A stretch of 64,000 bases of DNA, taken from contig NC_073304.1 of NCBI RefSeq assembly GCF_027595985.1, forward strand, positions 214,984,500-215,048,499, read 5' to 3'. Positions 11,090 through 20,989 of this stretch are shown here, piece after piece. A program made the translations under genes and the position numbers. The DNA comes from Sorex araneus (Eukaryota > Chordata > Mammalia > Eulipotyphla > Soricidae). The notes below the pieces were generated by a model, which saw only the letters and a program-made list of their open reading frames with translations, had not been told where the DNA came from and did not search any database. Numbering within the stretch: the first letter of the stretch is position 1; every line of letters starts with the position of its first letter.

Positions 11090-13259
11090 ATGCAGAAAGC
11101 CACCTACTACGACAACGCCGCGGCTGCACTCTTCGGAGGCTACTCCTCGTACCCGGGCAGCAATGGCTTCGGCTACGACGTGCCCTCCCAACCCCCCTTC
11201 CAGGCCGCCACGCACCTGGAGGGCGACTACCAGCGCTCAGCATGCTCGCTGCAGTCCCTGGGCAACGCCGCCCCACATGCCAAGAGCAAGGAGCTCAACG
11301 GCAGCTGCATGAGGCCCGGCCTGGCCCCTGAGCCCCTGCCCGCCCCACCTGGCTCACCCCCGCCCAGCGCCGCACCTACCAGTACCACTAGCAACAGCAG
11401 TAATGGGGGCGGGCCCAGCAAAAGCGGCCCCCCCAAGTGCGGTCCCGGCTCCAACTCCACCCTCACCAAACAGATATTCCCCTGGATGAAAGAGTCGAGG
11501 CAAACGTCCAAGCTGAAAAACAGCTCCCCCGGCACAGGTACCAGCTCTTGCCTTCGTCGTCGTCAGCTTTTGTCCGGGCAGGAATGTCACTGTTTTTCTA
11601 GCAACCAGCCTGTAGGCGCCCAGGCGGCGGGGCTGGGGAACAATACCAGGTGGCCGGGCAGTGGTGCATTTGCCCAGACCCCCACCACCTGATGTCCTCT
11701 GACCCCCAGACACCCTCTCCCTCCAGCTACCCTCCCTCCACCTGAGCTGCTGAGAGCTCCCGAAGGCACCAGCGTTGGGCCTCGGCCCTTTGCAAGGCCT
11801 CAGCGCCACGAGCTGCGGCTGGTGGATTGATTATTATTAAGTATGATTACTGTGGGTATTAATCACAATCGCTCGGGCGCCCCGTTGTCCCGGCCTCCAG
11901 GCACGGCTTTCTCTTCACTCTACACTTCTCGGCCCTGCCCACGATTGTCCATATTCCCCGAAGCGTCCTCCTCGGCTACCTACCCTGTCCACAGGACGGG
12001 AGCAGGGTGGGGTGGAGGTCGGGTCTTCCCAGACCTGGAATTGGGGAGAAGGGGGAGAAAGCGTGCGTGAGAAAATCCAGCCCTAAATAAATGGCCATGC
12101 GGCTGTCTGCGTGACATGATCAAATTTTCATAAGCTGGGGCAGTGAGAGGAGAGCAGGTCTCTTAATAAATGCCACTATTATAGAGTGTCCGCTAATACG
12201 ACGGGCGGGGGGGGGGGGGTGGGTGAGGAGGAGGCGGGGACGCGAAGGGGAGGGCGGCGGGGGCTCCGAGTCCAGGCCTGGATTTATTAAGAAACGATGC
12301 ATTCAATTTCGGCGTGTTCAGTAATTATCTTTTATTTCATTTTCTCCCCATCCCACCCCTCCCCCTCGGATCCAGCGGAGGGCTGCGGCGGCGGCGGAGG
12401 AGGAGGAGGTGGAGGAGGAGGAGGAGGAGGAGGAGGTGGAGGAGGCGGCGGCGGCGGCGGCGGCGGCGGCAGTGGGGGCGGCGGCGGAGGGGGAGGGGAC
12501 AAGAGCCCCCCGGGGTCGGCGGCGTCCAAGCGGGCGCGGACGGCGTACACGAGCGCGCAGCTGGTGGAGCTGGAGAAGGAGTTCCACTTCAACCGCTACC
12601 TGTGCCGGCCGCGCCGCGTGGAGATGGCCAACCTGCTGAACCTCAGCGAGCGGCAGATCAAGATCTGGTTCCAGAACCGGCGCATGAAGTACAAGAAGGA
12701 CCAGAAGGCCAAGGGGCTGGCCTCGTCGTCGGGGGGCCCCTCCCCCGCCGGCAGCCCCCCGCAGCCCATGCAGTCCACCGCCGGCTTCATGAACGCCTTA
12801 CACTCCATGACCCCCAGCTACGAGAGCCCATCCCCGCCCGCCTTCGGCAAAGCCCACCAGAATGCCTACGCGCTGCCCTCCAACTACCAACCTCCTCTCA
12901 AAGGCTGCGGCGCCCCGCAGAAGTACGCCCCGACCCCGGCGCCCGAATACGAGCCTCACGTCCTCCAAGCCAACGGGGGCGCCTATGGGACGCCCACCAT
13001 GCAGGGCAGCCCCGTGTACGTGGGCGGGGGCGGCTACGCGGATCCGCTGCCGCCCCCTGCCGGCCCCTCCCTCTACGGCCTCAACCACCTTTCCCACCAC
13101 CCCTCTGGGAACCTGGACTACAACGGGGCGCCCCCTATGGCCCCCAGCCAGCACCACGGACCCTGCGACCCCCACCCCACCTACACAGACCTCTCCTCTC
13201 ACCACGCGCCTCCTCCTCAGGGTAGAATCCAAGAAGCGCCCAAATTAACACACCTGTGA
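11090..13259 (+). CDS. HOXB3: homeobox protein Hox-B3
   Basis: Coding sequence is join(11090..11537, 12376..13259), giving 443 residues. HOXB3 is a nuclear sequence-specific transcription factor that patterns the hindbrain and branchial region along the head-tail axis. The start [10 protein letters not shown] and the end EAPKLTHL match the human protein from memory. The hexapeptide FPWMK (residues 130-134) contacts PBX. A glycine tract follows (28 Gly, Ser, 8 Gly; residues 154-190), then the homeodomain (about 200-259) with WFQNRRMK in helix 3. The Hox3-type C-terminal tail is rich in Pro, Ser, Gly and Tyr. The intron is GT-AG, with donor ACAG/GTACC and acceptor TCCAG/CG splitting an Ala codon. 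Human HOXB3 is 431 residues; the extra 12 are explained by the longer glycine tract. A likely 5' UTR acceptor lies at 10,940-10,941. Confidence 0.98.
11538..12375 (+). other. HOXB3: HOXB3 intron with homeodomain-motif-rich blocks
   Basis: The intron is 838 bases. Two AT-rich blocks stand out from the GC-rich background. One is 11,821-11,875, with GGATTGATTATT at 11,824 and TATTAATCAC, similar to PBX/HOX sites. The other is 12,105-12,200, with TTAATAAATGCC and CATAAG. A third AT-rich stretch (12,280-12,350) precedes the acceptor. HOX gene introns often hold autoregulatory enhancers; here this is inference from motif density. Confidence 0.5.
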
Positions 13260-14715
13260 TGGGAGAGGAAGTGAAATCCTGGGGTGGGGAGCTTTAGGGG
13301 GGGTGGTGGCTGGAGGTCTGAAAGGAAGCGGGAGGGGGGTGGTAGCCAGGTTTCCTGGGATGAACCCGCCTGGCTCTCCTTCCCATCCCCCTGGTCCAAG
13401 AGTTTGCTTATTTCAGTTCAGTCCTCCAGCCCTTGGTCCCATCTGCCTGCCAACCCATCGGAAAGGAATGCCCGGCTGACTGGAGATGACCTCGTCCATG
13501 CTAGGCCTCCAGCAGCTCGCAGCTGGAATCCTACACGCCAGAGGGGGCTGGAGGTGGAGGACCAGGCAGACAAGCACATTTAGAAACCCTCGTTGCTCAC
13601 TACCCCACAACTGTCTTACCTTCCATCTCTGTGGGTGATTCTCCCAAATCGTGATTCCCTCCCCCCTCAATTCACCTTGAAAAGAAAAATAAGAAAGCAT
13701 TTCACAACCAAGGGCACAAAGCATGGCTCCCCTCCCACTTCCCTGAAGCCTCAGTCTTGCCTCCATCTGTTTGAGGCCTATTGGGCACCCCTCCATGTCT
13801 CAACCCCTATTTTTCTGCTCTAGGACATATCTAAAACCACCTCCGCCAATGACAGTTTCCAGAGGGCTCAGGGATGGTGAGATATCCTGAAAGGGAGAGC
13901 TGTCTATATTATAAATATATATATTTTTCTTTCATGGCAAAGCTGGGCGACAGGACAGGCAAGGTGTCAGGACTGCAAGTTCGCCCTTTCTGCTATTGCC
14001 CATCTTGGTTCCAGGGCCACCCCCCTCTCTCCCCAGCGAGCAGAGCAATCGGTGACACGAGGTTCTACACTTTTCTTTTCTTCTGTTGCTCTCTTGACTT
14101 AACGTGAAAACAGGGTATATTTTAACAAACTGTCTGTCCCAGACAGAGGCAAAGGCTGGGCCTGCGGGCCTTGCTCAACCCTCTGACAGGGCACTTTTGT
14201 TGCACTTAGAGTTTACATTTTAATGGATATAAAAACAACTGTGAGAGGTGCCTGGGCCTGCAGGAGCCCAGCATCGCTCAAAAAGCGTGTGTTCTAGTGA
14301 ACATTTTCATATATATTTATTGGTTATAGCCTGTTAAAATATTTTCTTTTTTTGGTATTATTTATCCCCTACATTTATGTATTTATATGAGGGAAAAAAG
14401 GAAAAAAACTGTACTTTTTTTTTAGTATTGTTATAAAGGACGTTGTGTTTCCTGTCATGTAAAACCAGCTATTTTAGTTATTATTGTACTCTAGAAAAGA
14501 GCTGTAGATTTATGTTAAACTCGTACTTATGAGGAATTGTAATTAGTGCTAAAAGGCATGAACTCAGCTCCTAATTGTCACTGTATAGTCTGAATTTGTA
14601 GAGTTAGAGTTAATTCCCTCTTGGAACTTTCTTTGTTCTTCTGTAGTTACTTTTTTCCTTACTTAAAAGGGTTGTCTGTCAACAATTCTTGAATAAACTT
14701 TCTGTTATCAATTTT
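13260..14715 (+). other. HOXB3: HOXB3 3' UTR
   Basis: About 1.45 kb of non-coding sequence runs from the stop codon to a poly(A) signal AATAAA at 14,692-14,697, followed by a T/GT-rich stretch. The last 500 bases are very AT-rich, as in other HOX 3' UTRs. It includes ACAGGGTA at 14,110-14,117, a perfect 8-mer match to the miR-10 seed. The exact end is inferred. Confidence 0.75.
14692..14697 (+). terminator. HOXB3: HOXB3 polyadenylation signal
   Basis: Canonical AATAAA in TTGAATAAACTTTCTG, with a T-rich and TGGTGG-containing downstream region. Confidence 0.75.
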
Positions 14716-15369
14716 ATCTTGTCCTGGTGGTCCAATTTAGATAGAGCCAGCCTGCTGACTGCCAAACCAAATGTCTCTCCCCCCCCACCCCCCAGGGAAG
14801 AAGGACATCTAACGACCCTATCCTGGTTCTCCCCACCTTCCCCTTGCTGTAGCTCAGGTTCAGAGAGTTTTCCTCACATGAGGCCTGGAACATTCTGCCA
14901 ACTTCTTTAGCAAAGGTTTAAGTCACAAGTTGGGGGTAGAGGGGGAGGGAAGGTTCTTGGATGCTCTGTCCCAGACTTCTTTGTCAGCCCAGTTTTGCTC
15001 ACTCATTGACCTTTTTTGTCTTCCCTCCTCCTCTTCCCCCAACCATAATCAGGAACAAAGGAAAAGAAAGAAAGATAAAAGTAAAAATCTAGCCCACTCC
15101 TGCTTCTTCCAAGCAACCTAAACTTCATAGTTCTCTTCCGGAGCTACAAAGAAGTCGTCACGTGACCTGAAGCCCAACCACCATTGGGTCTAAAATGAAA
15201 ACAAAGGAAAATGATTAATCTTTAAAAAAATAAATAAAAAGGAAAGAAAACTCAAGGCCTAGACGTCTCAGGTCAAACCTTATAACTAGAGTAAAATTAA
15301 ATCACTAAATAAAAACCGAGGGAGGAGGGAGAGGAGGCGCGCGTGATCCCCCTGCCAGGGAACGCGGAG

Positions 15370-15406
<37 letters not shown>

Positions 15407-16880
15407 GGATCCAGGCGTAAATAAAATGGTCCCCAGGCTAAAGCGCGGCTCTTTTTCCACGATCCTTGGGAAAACTTCATTTCTTAGTCGTGGTTCCATA
15501 AAAGTTTTATCACATTGGAGCGAGGATAGAGAGGGTCTGTCAAAGATGAAATGTCACCGCCGCGTCGCTGGAGCCGATAAGAGCGAGGAGACAGGGCGGC
15601 TGAAATATGGAGCTAATTCGTTGAAAGAGAAGCGCTGGCTGCTTGCTGAAGAGTTGCATAATTCTAATTGTAAGCGATGCACCCGCATTGCTTAATTAGG
15701 AGCATATATTTGGTGGTAGAGATGGGGTGGGGGAATATCTGTGAGAATTGTTCCGGGCCCTCAGCCTTAAAGTGAGGACTGATTTTCATTTTTATGTTGC
15801 ATCCTGGCAGTCCAAGGTTAGTAATTACGGTCTTTATGCAACAATAAATAACAATAAAAAAGCAACCTGAATTCTCCAGCCCCCAACCTCCACCATGCAG
15901 GATTTTAACTGGACTCGGCTCATCCAAGCAGCACGCAATTTCGCATTGGGTCAGACTATAATTTAAAGGCATAAGAGCGTGCAAAGTTTGATTGGGATCA
16001 AATAATGCTCAAGGGTTTCTCTTTCTTTCTATCCTCCTCTCCTCCTTTCCCTGAATAACAGGCTTTGAATGGTGTAAGTAGATGAAACGCCATGTTCGGC
16101 ACTAGGGATGGAATGGATTATTTATCTATGAGGACAGGGACAGGTCGAGAGTTTAGTTCCAGTTTGAGAAATGGGGGCTTTGGCTTGAATCATGAATGGC
16201 AAACAAGAAGAATAAGGCCCCACTTGGCTTGGGGTCCGCTACTCTTCTCTCTGCTAGTGAGTTTCTAGAGTTTCCAGGCGCTTAGCTAGTGAGGCAGCCA
16301 AAGTTATGGGGGAAAGAATTTCTGCACTGTAAGATTCATACTACACAACAGGGGGGGCGGGGAAGCGGAGTCTCCGGGAAGGAGGACTCTCTTGGCCCCT
16401 TTTAACACCCAAGATTTCTGCTGTTCTCTAATCTGGCCGTAAAATCTGTCAGCAGGGTTAGAGGGGGCCATATTTTTCTGCAGGATCAGCTTCAGCCCAG
16501 TTGTTGCAGCGAGAAGGGAGAAGGCGGGGACCCTGCAACCCGCTGGAAGGGCTGGGAAAGAAACTTTCAGGGCTTCTTAAGGAGGGGTGGGGGAGCAGAG
16601 GGAGAAATGCTTTGCCAGATCCCGTGCACAACTTCCAGCGAACTACAATTCGGGTTCTTCTGCGCCTGCCGCCACCTCAATAGGCAATATTTGCCTTTGG
16701 GGAAGCCGAGTTGAACCCAACCGCCTCGGGCTAAGTCGCACAGCTGGGGGAGCAATGCTCTGGGTCTTGGGCCCCCCCCCTCCCCGCAACCTGCCACCCC
16801 CGAGCCGCGCAGCCCCCACCTCCAATTCCCCTTCTATGCTGTCTCTCCACTGCCCCCACCCTTTGCAGACTTCTCGGTTC
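14716..16880. other. HOXB3-HOXB2 intergenic DNA with candidate conserved block
   Basis: There is no gene and there are no SINEs. The stretch 15,490-15,990 looks constrained, holding GTCAAAGATGAAATGTCACC, TTGCATAATTCTAATTG, GCTTAATTAGGAGC and TTGATTGGGATCAAATAA. It could be an enhancer shared by HOXB3 and HOXB2, or part of an antisense transcript such as that known in human (HOXB-AS1). The sequence alone does not decide. Confidence 0.45.
15371..15405. repeat. (TG)n microsatellite
   Basis: A perfect TG run of about 35 bases lies in the HOXB3-HOXB2 interval. Confidence 0.92.
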
Positions 16881-16889
16881 TTCTTTCTA

Positions 16890-16941
16890 AATACTCACCA
16901 TCACCCACGCGGATGAATACTCACCACCACCCACGCAGCTG
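16890..16941. promoter_or_regulatory. tandem Krox20 (EGR2)-type sites of the HOXB2 r3/r5 enhancer
   Basis: Two adjacent 26-bp units, AATACTCACCAtCACCCACG... and AATACTCACCAcCACCCACG..., each contain CACCCACGC (16,902-16,910 and 16,928-16,936). This is one base from the reverse of the EGR consensus GCGTGGGCG. They lie about 1.8 kb upstream of the HOXB2 start and about 330 bp from the PBX/HOX enhancer site. In mouse, Krox20 sites upstream of Hoxb2 drive rhombomere 3 and 5 expression; equating them with these sites is inference. Confidence 0.6.
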
Positions 16942-17250
16942 TTACACTGACAGAAAGTTCCTAGTTCCAGCTCCCGGCTGAGTTGCCATTTCTCTGCTAA
17001 CCAGTCTTCTGCTCCTGGCTGGGCTGCAGTGAGCGAGGAGGGGGAGGGGAAGGCCAGAGCCGTGGGAGTTCTCCAGACAAACTTTCCACCCAACTTAGCG
17101 CCCTTCCTTCTGTCCCCATTTCCCATCTGTTTCCCTCGCTCTCCCAGAATCACCTTTCTCCTTTGCTGCCCCCCCCAACCCCCAGGCCTTTTAAAGGGAT
17201 GTGGAATTTCGGCTGTTCCCTCAGCTTTCCCAAAGAGCCAAATTCTTTGA

Positions 17251-17300
17251 TGCCATGGGAGGGAGCTGTCAGGGGGCTAAGATTGATCGCCTCATCTCCT
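17251..17300. promoter_or_regulatory. HOXB2 rhombomere-4 enhancer: PREP/MEIS plus PBX/HOX sites
   Basis: CTGTCA (17,266-17,271) is a PREP/MEIS site. Eight bases later AGATTGATCG (17,280-17,289) is a PBX/HOX site. This pair matches my memory of the published mouse Hoxb2 rhombomere-4 enhancer, through which HOXB1 with PBX and PREP/MEIS activates HOXB2. Its position, 1.4 kb upstream of HOXB2, also fits. Confidence 0.8.
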
Positions 17301-18440
17301 CTCGGTCCCTCTGACCCAGTTATTTAAAAATCTTCCCCCAGATCGACTTTTCATTTTCTGCTTTGAGATCTAGTTTCCCACCAATTGCTTGGGGTCTCTG
17401 AATCTTGCACCCCCCTCCCTCTGGTAAATTACAGCACTTATTAAAGTTCAGACTATACATCTCCTCTAAATTAAAAAACAAACAAAAAAATCATTTCCCC
17501 CAGGGGCCAGAAATGGAATATCATTTCAGTGGTCATTATTACCATTCTCTCCTGGTTCAAGGAATTCTTTCTTGAACCAGGGATTTTTTTTTTTTTACAA
17601 CACAATGGCACAAATGGAAGGGAGAGTCTCTTTGTCCTCGAGGGTAAAGTCCCCCCACCACACACATGCATTGGTCTGAGCTGTGAGAGTGATGTTAGGA
17701 AGATCAGCAGTCACGTTGGTTCTTTTTTGTTCAGGTCCCCGGGTACAGAGGCAGATAGAGACTGGAAGCTAGGTGGATGCATCAGATTCTGTCTACTGGG
17801 GCAGAGAAGAGAACAAATACTTCCAGGAAAGCAAGGAAGAGGGGCAGAGGCAGTGTGGCAAACATTAGACAGAAAAGGGATATGAGGGCAGCAACCTACT
17901 ACTATGGGAATGAGGCCCCAAAAGGTCCCTCACTAGCTAGCTGGCTCCTCATCTTCTTGGGAGTCTAGTCGATTTTCTAAGATTTATCTCTTGCTTTGGG
18001 TGGGTGGGTGGGAGGGATGGAAATAGTGATGCTGATGATTGTAAATCTCTTCTCTTCCTTATTGTACCTCACCACTGACCTTTCCCAAAGGGTGGAAGCC
18101 TCTTTCTACTAAGTCTTCATTCAACATCACTCTTTGGGGAGGTGGGGAAAGAAAAAAAACCGCTGTCTGGAAAAAATTAAGAAAGCACGAATTTATTCAA
18201 TTAAAGATCTAGAAAAGAGAGGAATATCTCTTTTAGTGTTTCTTACACCTGAGGCTTACAGAATCTCCAGTTCTCTGAAGGAGGTGAGAGAAAGATTCCC
18301 TTAGCTTCTTTGGAGGAAGAGAGGCTGTGGGGAGAGTGAGTGTAAGACTTAGGGGTTCACAGTGTCCAGGTCGTGGTCCTCTGTAGTTTTTGAATCAATT
18401 AAAGCAAATAATGCTCTCTGTTTCCCACCAGGCCCAGACC
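17300..18440. other. HOXB2 upstream DNA, no gene
   Basis: Unique non-coding sequence without SINEs between the hindbrain enhancer and the HOXB2 promoter. No recognised motif stands out apart from AT-rich patches near 17,320-17,480 and 18,170-18,235. Confidence 0.5.
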
Positions 18441-18560
18441 AGTGATTGGCCAAGGCCGGTCCCGTGACCATGAATTCCCTGCAATTTCGCCAGAGTCCTG
18501 GGTTTAATAGAGAGAGTCCCCATACGCTTGTATTTATCAGCAATATACAATTATAAAGGC
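18440..18560 (+). promoter_or_regulatory. HOXB2: HOXB2 core promoter
   Basis: A TATAAAGG box lies at 18,552-18,559. An inverted CCAAT box (ATTGG in GTGATTGGCCAA) lies at 18,445-18,449, about 105 bp upstream. The spacing to the HOXB2 ATG leaves a 5' UTR of roughly 135 bases. The TTTATCAG and ACAATTATAAAG context between them is AT-rich. The transcription start is inferred. Confidence 0.55.
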
Positions 18561-18718
18561 CCAAAAATTTAAAAAAAAGTGGGGGGAGAGAGACAACGGA
18601 ACCCCCCTCTCAAAATCGCTCCATCACATAAACCTGGGGGGGGCAGGAGGGGGGGTCCCTTCCGATCCTCCCTCCCGAGCCCCCCCCCAGCAGGCCCCCT
18701 CCCCCACCATTGAAAGCC

Positions 18719-20543
18719 ATGAATTTTGAATTTGAGAGGGAGATTGGGTTTATAAACAGCCAGCCAACGCTTGCAGAGTGTCTGACTTCCTTCCCCGCTG
18801 TCTTGGAGACATTTCAAACTTCATCAATCAAGGAGTCGACATTAATTCCTCCTCCTCCTCCTTTCCAGCAAACCTTCCCCAGCCTCCAGCCCAGCGCCTC
18901 CACCCTTCAGAGACCCGGGAGCCAAAAGCCAGCCGAAGATGGGCCCGCTCTGCCGCCGCCGCCGCCGCCGCCGCCGCTCCCCGCCGCCCCCCTGGCCCCC
19001 GAGTTCCCCTGGATGAAGGAGAAGAAATCCGCCAAGAAACCCAGCCAATCCGCCGCGTCTCCGCCGACAGCCTCCTCGGTTCCGGCCTCCGGGGTCGGAT
19101 CGCCCGCAGGTGGGTAAGCGAGGTAGGGGTGGGGTGCGGGGCAGCTCGAATCGAGAGGGAGAAAGAGCGATGGGGGAGGTAGGAAAGGTGGCGGCGAGCC
19201 TGTTGGGGTTCCTTGCCCGCATGATTCCAGGCAAGAGGAAGCAGAATATACCACTGGGGTTCAGGCCTGGCCGCTGCCCCCACTCCTCCCTCCCCCCACC
19301 CCCCACTGCTGCAGCAGATTTTGGGAGCTGATCCGGGAAGGTCTTTCCCCCTATTAGATGGAGGTTTTCACCATTATCTGTGTGTGGGGGGAGGGGATGA
19401 CTAGTGAGGGGGGTTGAGTTTGAGGCCGGGAAAGATTCGGTCCCATCTCCCCAGCCCTAAGACAAGAGTGGGAATTTAAGCGCCAGGGAAGAAAGGAGGG
19501 TGAGAAACCATCTTTCTTCAGGAATGCTTTCCCCGGGTTGAGTTGGGAATTGCCGAATGAAGGGGTGCGCTCGGAGGACGTGGGAAGGAGGGGGGGGCTC
19601 TGAGCTTCCAGGGACGAGGAGAAGCCGCTCCCTCCGCACCCCCTGCGTGGCCCGTGGGCGTTTCTGTGAATGCTTTGCCCCGACCCGCGCCGGGTCTGCT
19701 GGCGACCGGAGGCGGAGAGAGCGTGGAAAAACCGTGGGAGCCAGCGGCTCGGATGCGGGGGAGGAGGGATGCGCGGAGAATGTGGAGGGCGGTGGGGGCT
19801 CGCCTTTATCCCGGGGGCCCTGAGGAGGCTGCGCTCAGCACGCGGCCCGCATTCACGCCTAGCCCGCTTTCTCCGCAGATGGCCCGGCGCTGGCGGAGGC
19901 GGCGGGCGGCGGGGCGCGCCGGCTGCGCACGGCGTACACCAACACGCAGCTGCTGGAACTGGAGAAGGAGTTCCACTTCAACAAGTACCTGTGTCGGCCG
20001 CGCCGCGTCGAGATCGCGGCCCTGCTGGACCTCACCGAGAGGCAGGTCAAAGTCTGGTTCCAGAACCGGCGCATGAAGCACAAGCGCCAGACGCAGCACC
20101 GCGAGCTGCCCGACGGAGAGCCCGCGTGCGCCGGCGTCCTGGAGGACAGCGGCGAGCCCGCCCCGGAGCCGGTGGGCAGCCCCGGCCGGCCCTCCCCGTC
20201 GCGCGCGCCGCGGGAAGCCTGCTCTCTGGCGGCCCAGGTGGCACCCGGGGCCCGGCCTTCGGCCGCGTGCGTGGAGGCTGCGGGCGCGCCGAGCCCGGGC
20301 TGCGCCCCGCGCGGGGCGGGCGGGCTGGAGCCTGAGCCGGTGCAGGAAGACGCCTTCCCTGAGCGGCACGATTCCCCGTTCCTGCCCGACCTCAACTTCT
20401 TCGCGGCCGACTCCTGCCTCCAGCTGTCCGGGGGCCTCTCCCCCAGCCTTCAGGGCTCGCTCGACAGCCCGGTTCCCTTCTCGGAGGAAGAGCTGGACTT
20501 CTTCACCAGCACCCTCTGTGCCATCGACCTGCAGTTCCCCTAA
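18719..20543 (+). CDS. HOXB2: homeobox protein Hox-B2
   Basis: Coding sequence is join(18719..19109, 19879..20543), giving 351 residues; human HOXB2 has 356. It is a nuclear transcription factor for hindbrain segments and facial nerve identity. The start at [16 protein letters not shown] was chosen by match to the human protein; the open frame extends three codons further up only from a TTG. A proline-rich region spans about residues 44-93, the hexapeptide FPWMK is at 96-100 and the homeodomain at about 143-202 ([11 protein letters not shown]... to [13 protein letters not shown]). The conserved C-terminal acidic/aromatic segment ends in LCAIDLQFP. The stretch between homeodomain and C-terminus (about 203-290) diverges most from human. 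The intron is GT-AG, with GCAG/GTGGGT and CCGCAG/AT splitting an Asp codon. Upstream sites indicate control by HOXB1/PBX and Krox20. Confidence 0.98.
19110..19878 (+). other. HOXB2: HOXB2 intron
   Basis: The intron is 769 bases and GC-rich, with a clear donor and acceptor and no repeats. No distinct regulatory block is recognisable in it. Open frames running through it are compositional. Confidence 0.85.
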
Positions 20544-20955
20544 CCCGTTTTCTTCCCGCACCGGTCTTGTAGACCCTCGGCTCCTGCCCCCCGCCCCCCC
20601 ACCCCCACCCCAGTTCCCATAGACTGTTTTATGTGTTTTGCTAAAATTCAGGTATTATTGAGTTAGCGTGGAATCCACCTTTGTCTATAATATTGGACAC
20701 TCGGGCATCTCCTTTTTAAAAAAATCACACAGAAAAATTCCGTTTGATAGACTTCTTCCAACGAAATCTCAGGAATAAGAAACTGTGGGGGGGCAGGGGT
20801 TGCTTTCTTAAAAAGAACAAGAGGAAACTATTTTCCTTTCCTTTTTTTTTAAGTTTTAGACCGTAGGTTATTTATTAAAATTCTTTAATAGGAAAAGGGG
20901 AGAGTATTTATTGTACATTATTTTCATAGATTGAATAAATGTCTTTATACTACGG
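20544..20955 (+). other. HOXB2: HOXB2 3' UTR
   Basis: A short 3' UTR of about 410 bases ends near the AATAAA at 20,934-20,939, which is followed by a GT-rich element (GTGTTCTTGTGGG). It is AT-rich in its second half. Confidence 0.75.
20934..20939 (+). terminator. HOXB2: HOXB2 polyadenylation signal
   Basis: AATAAA within GATTGAATAAATGTC, with a downstream GT-rich element about 25 bases on. Confidence 0.75.
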
Positions 20956-20989
20956 AAACGAGTGTTCTTGTGGGCACCCAGTCCCTCTC

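Noticed and set aside
12297-13259. Single-exon HOXB3 model starting at an upstream ATG in the intron
   Set aside because: The first 26 codons are intron sequence; the conserved exon 1 with hexapeptide and a consensus TCCAG acceptor at 12,371-12,375 show the true structure.
19806-20561. Long reverse-strand open frame opposite HOXB2 exon 2
   Set aside because: It is the antisense shadow of a GC-rich homeobox exon; its residues are low-complexity Arg/Gly/Ala/Val and match no known family.
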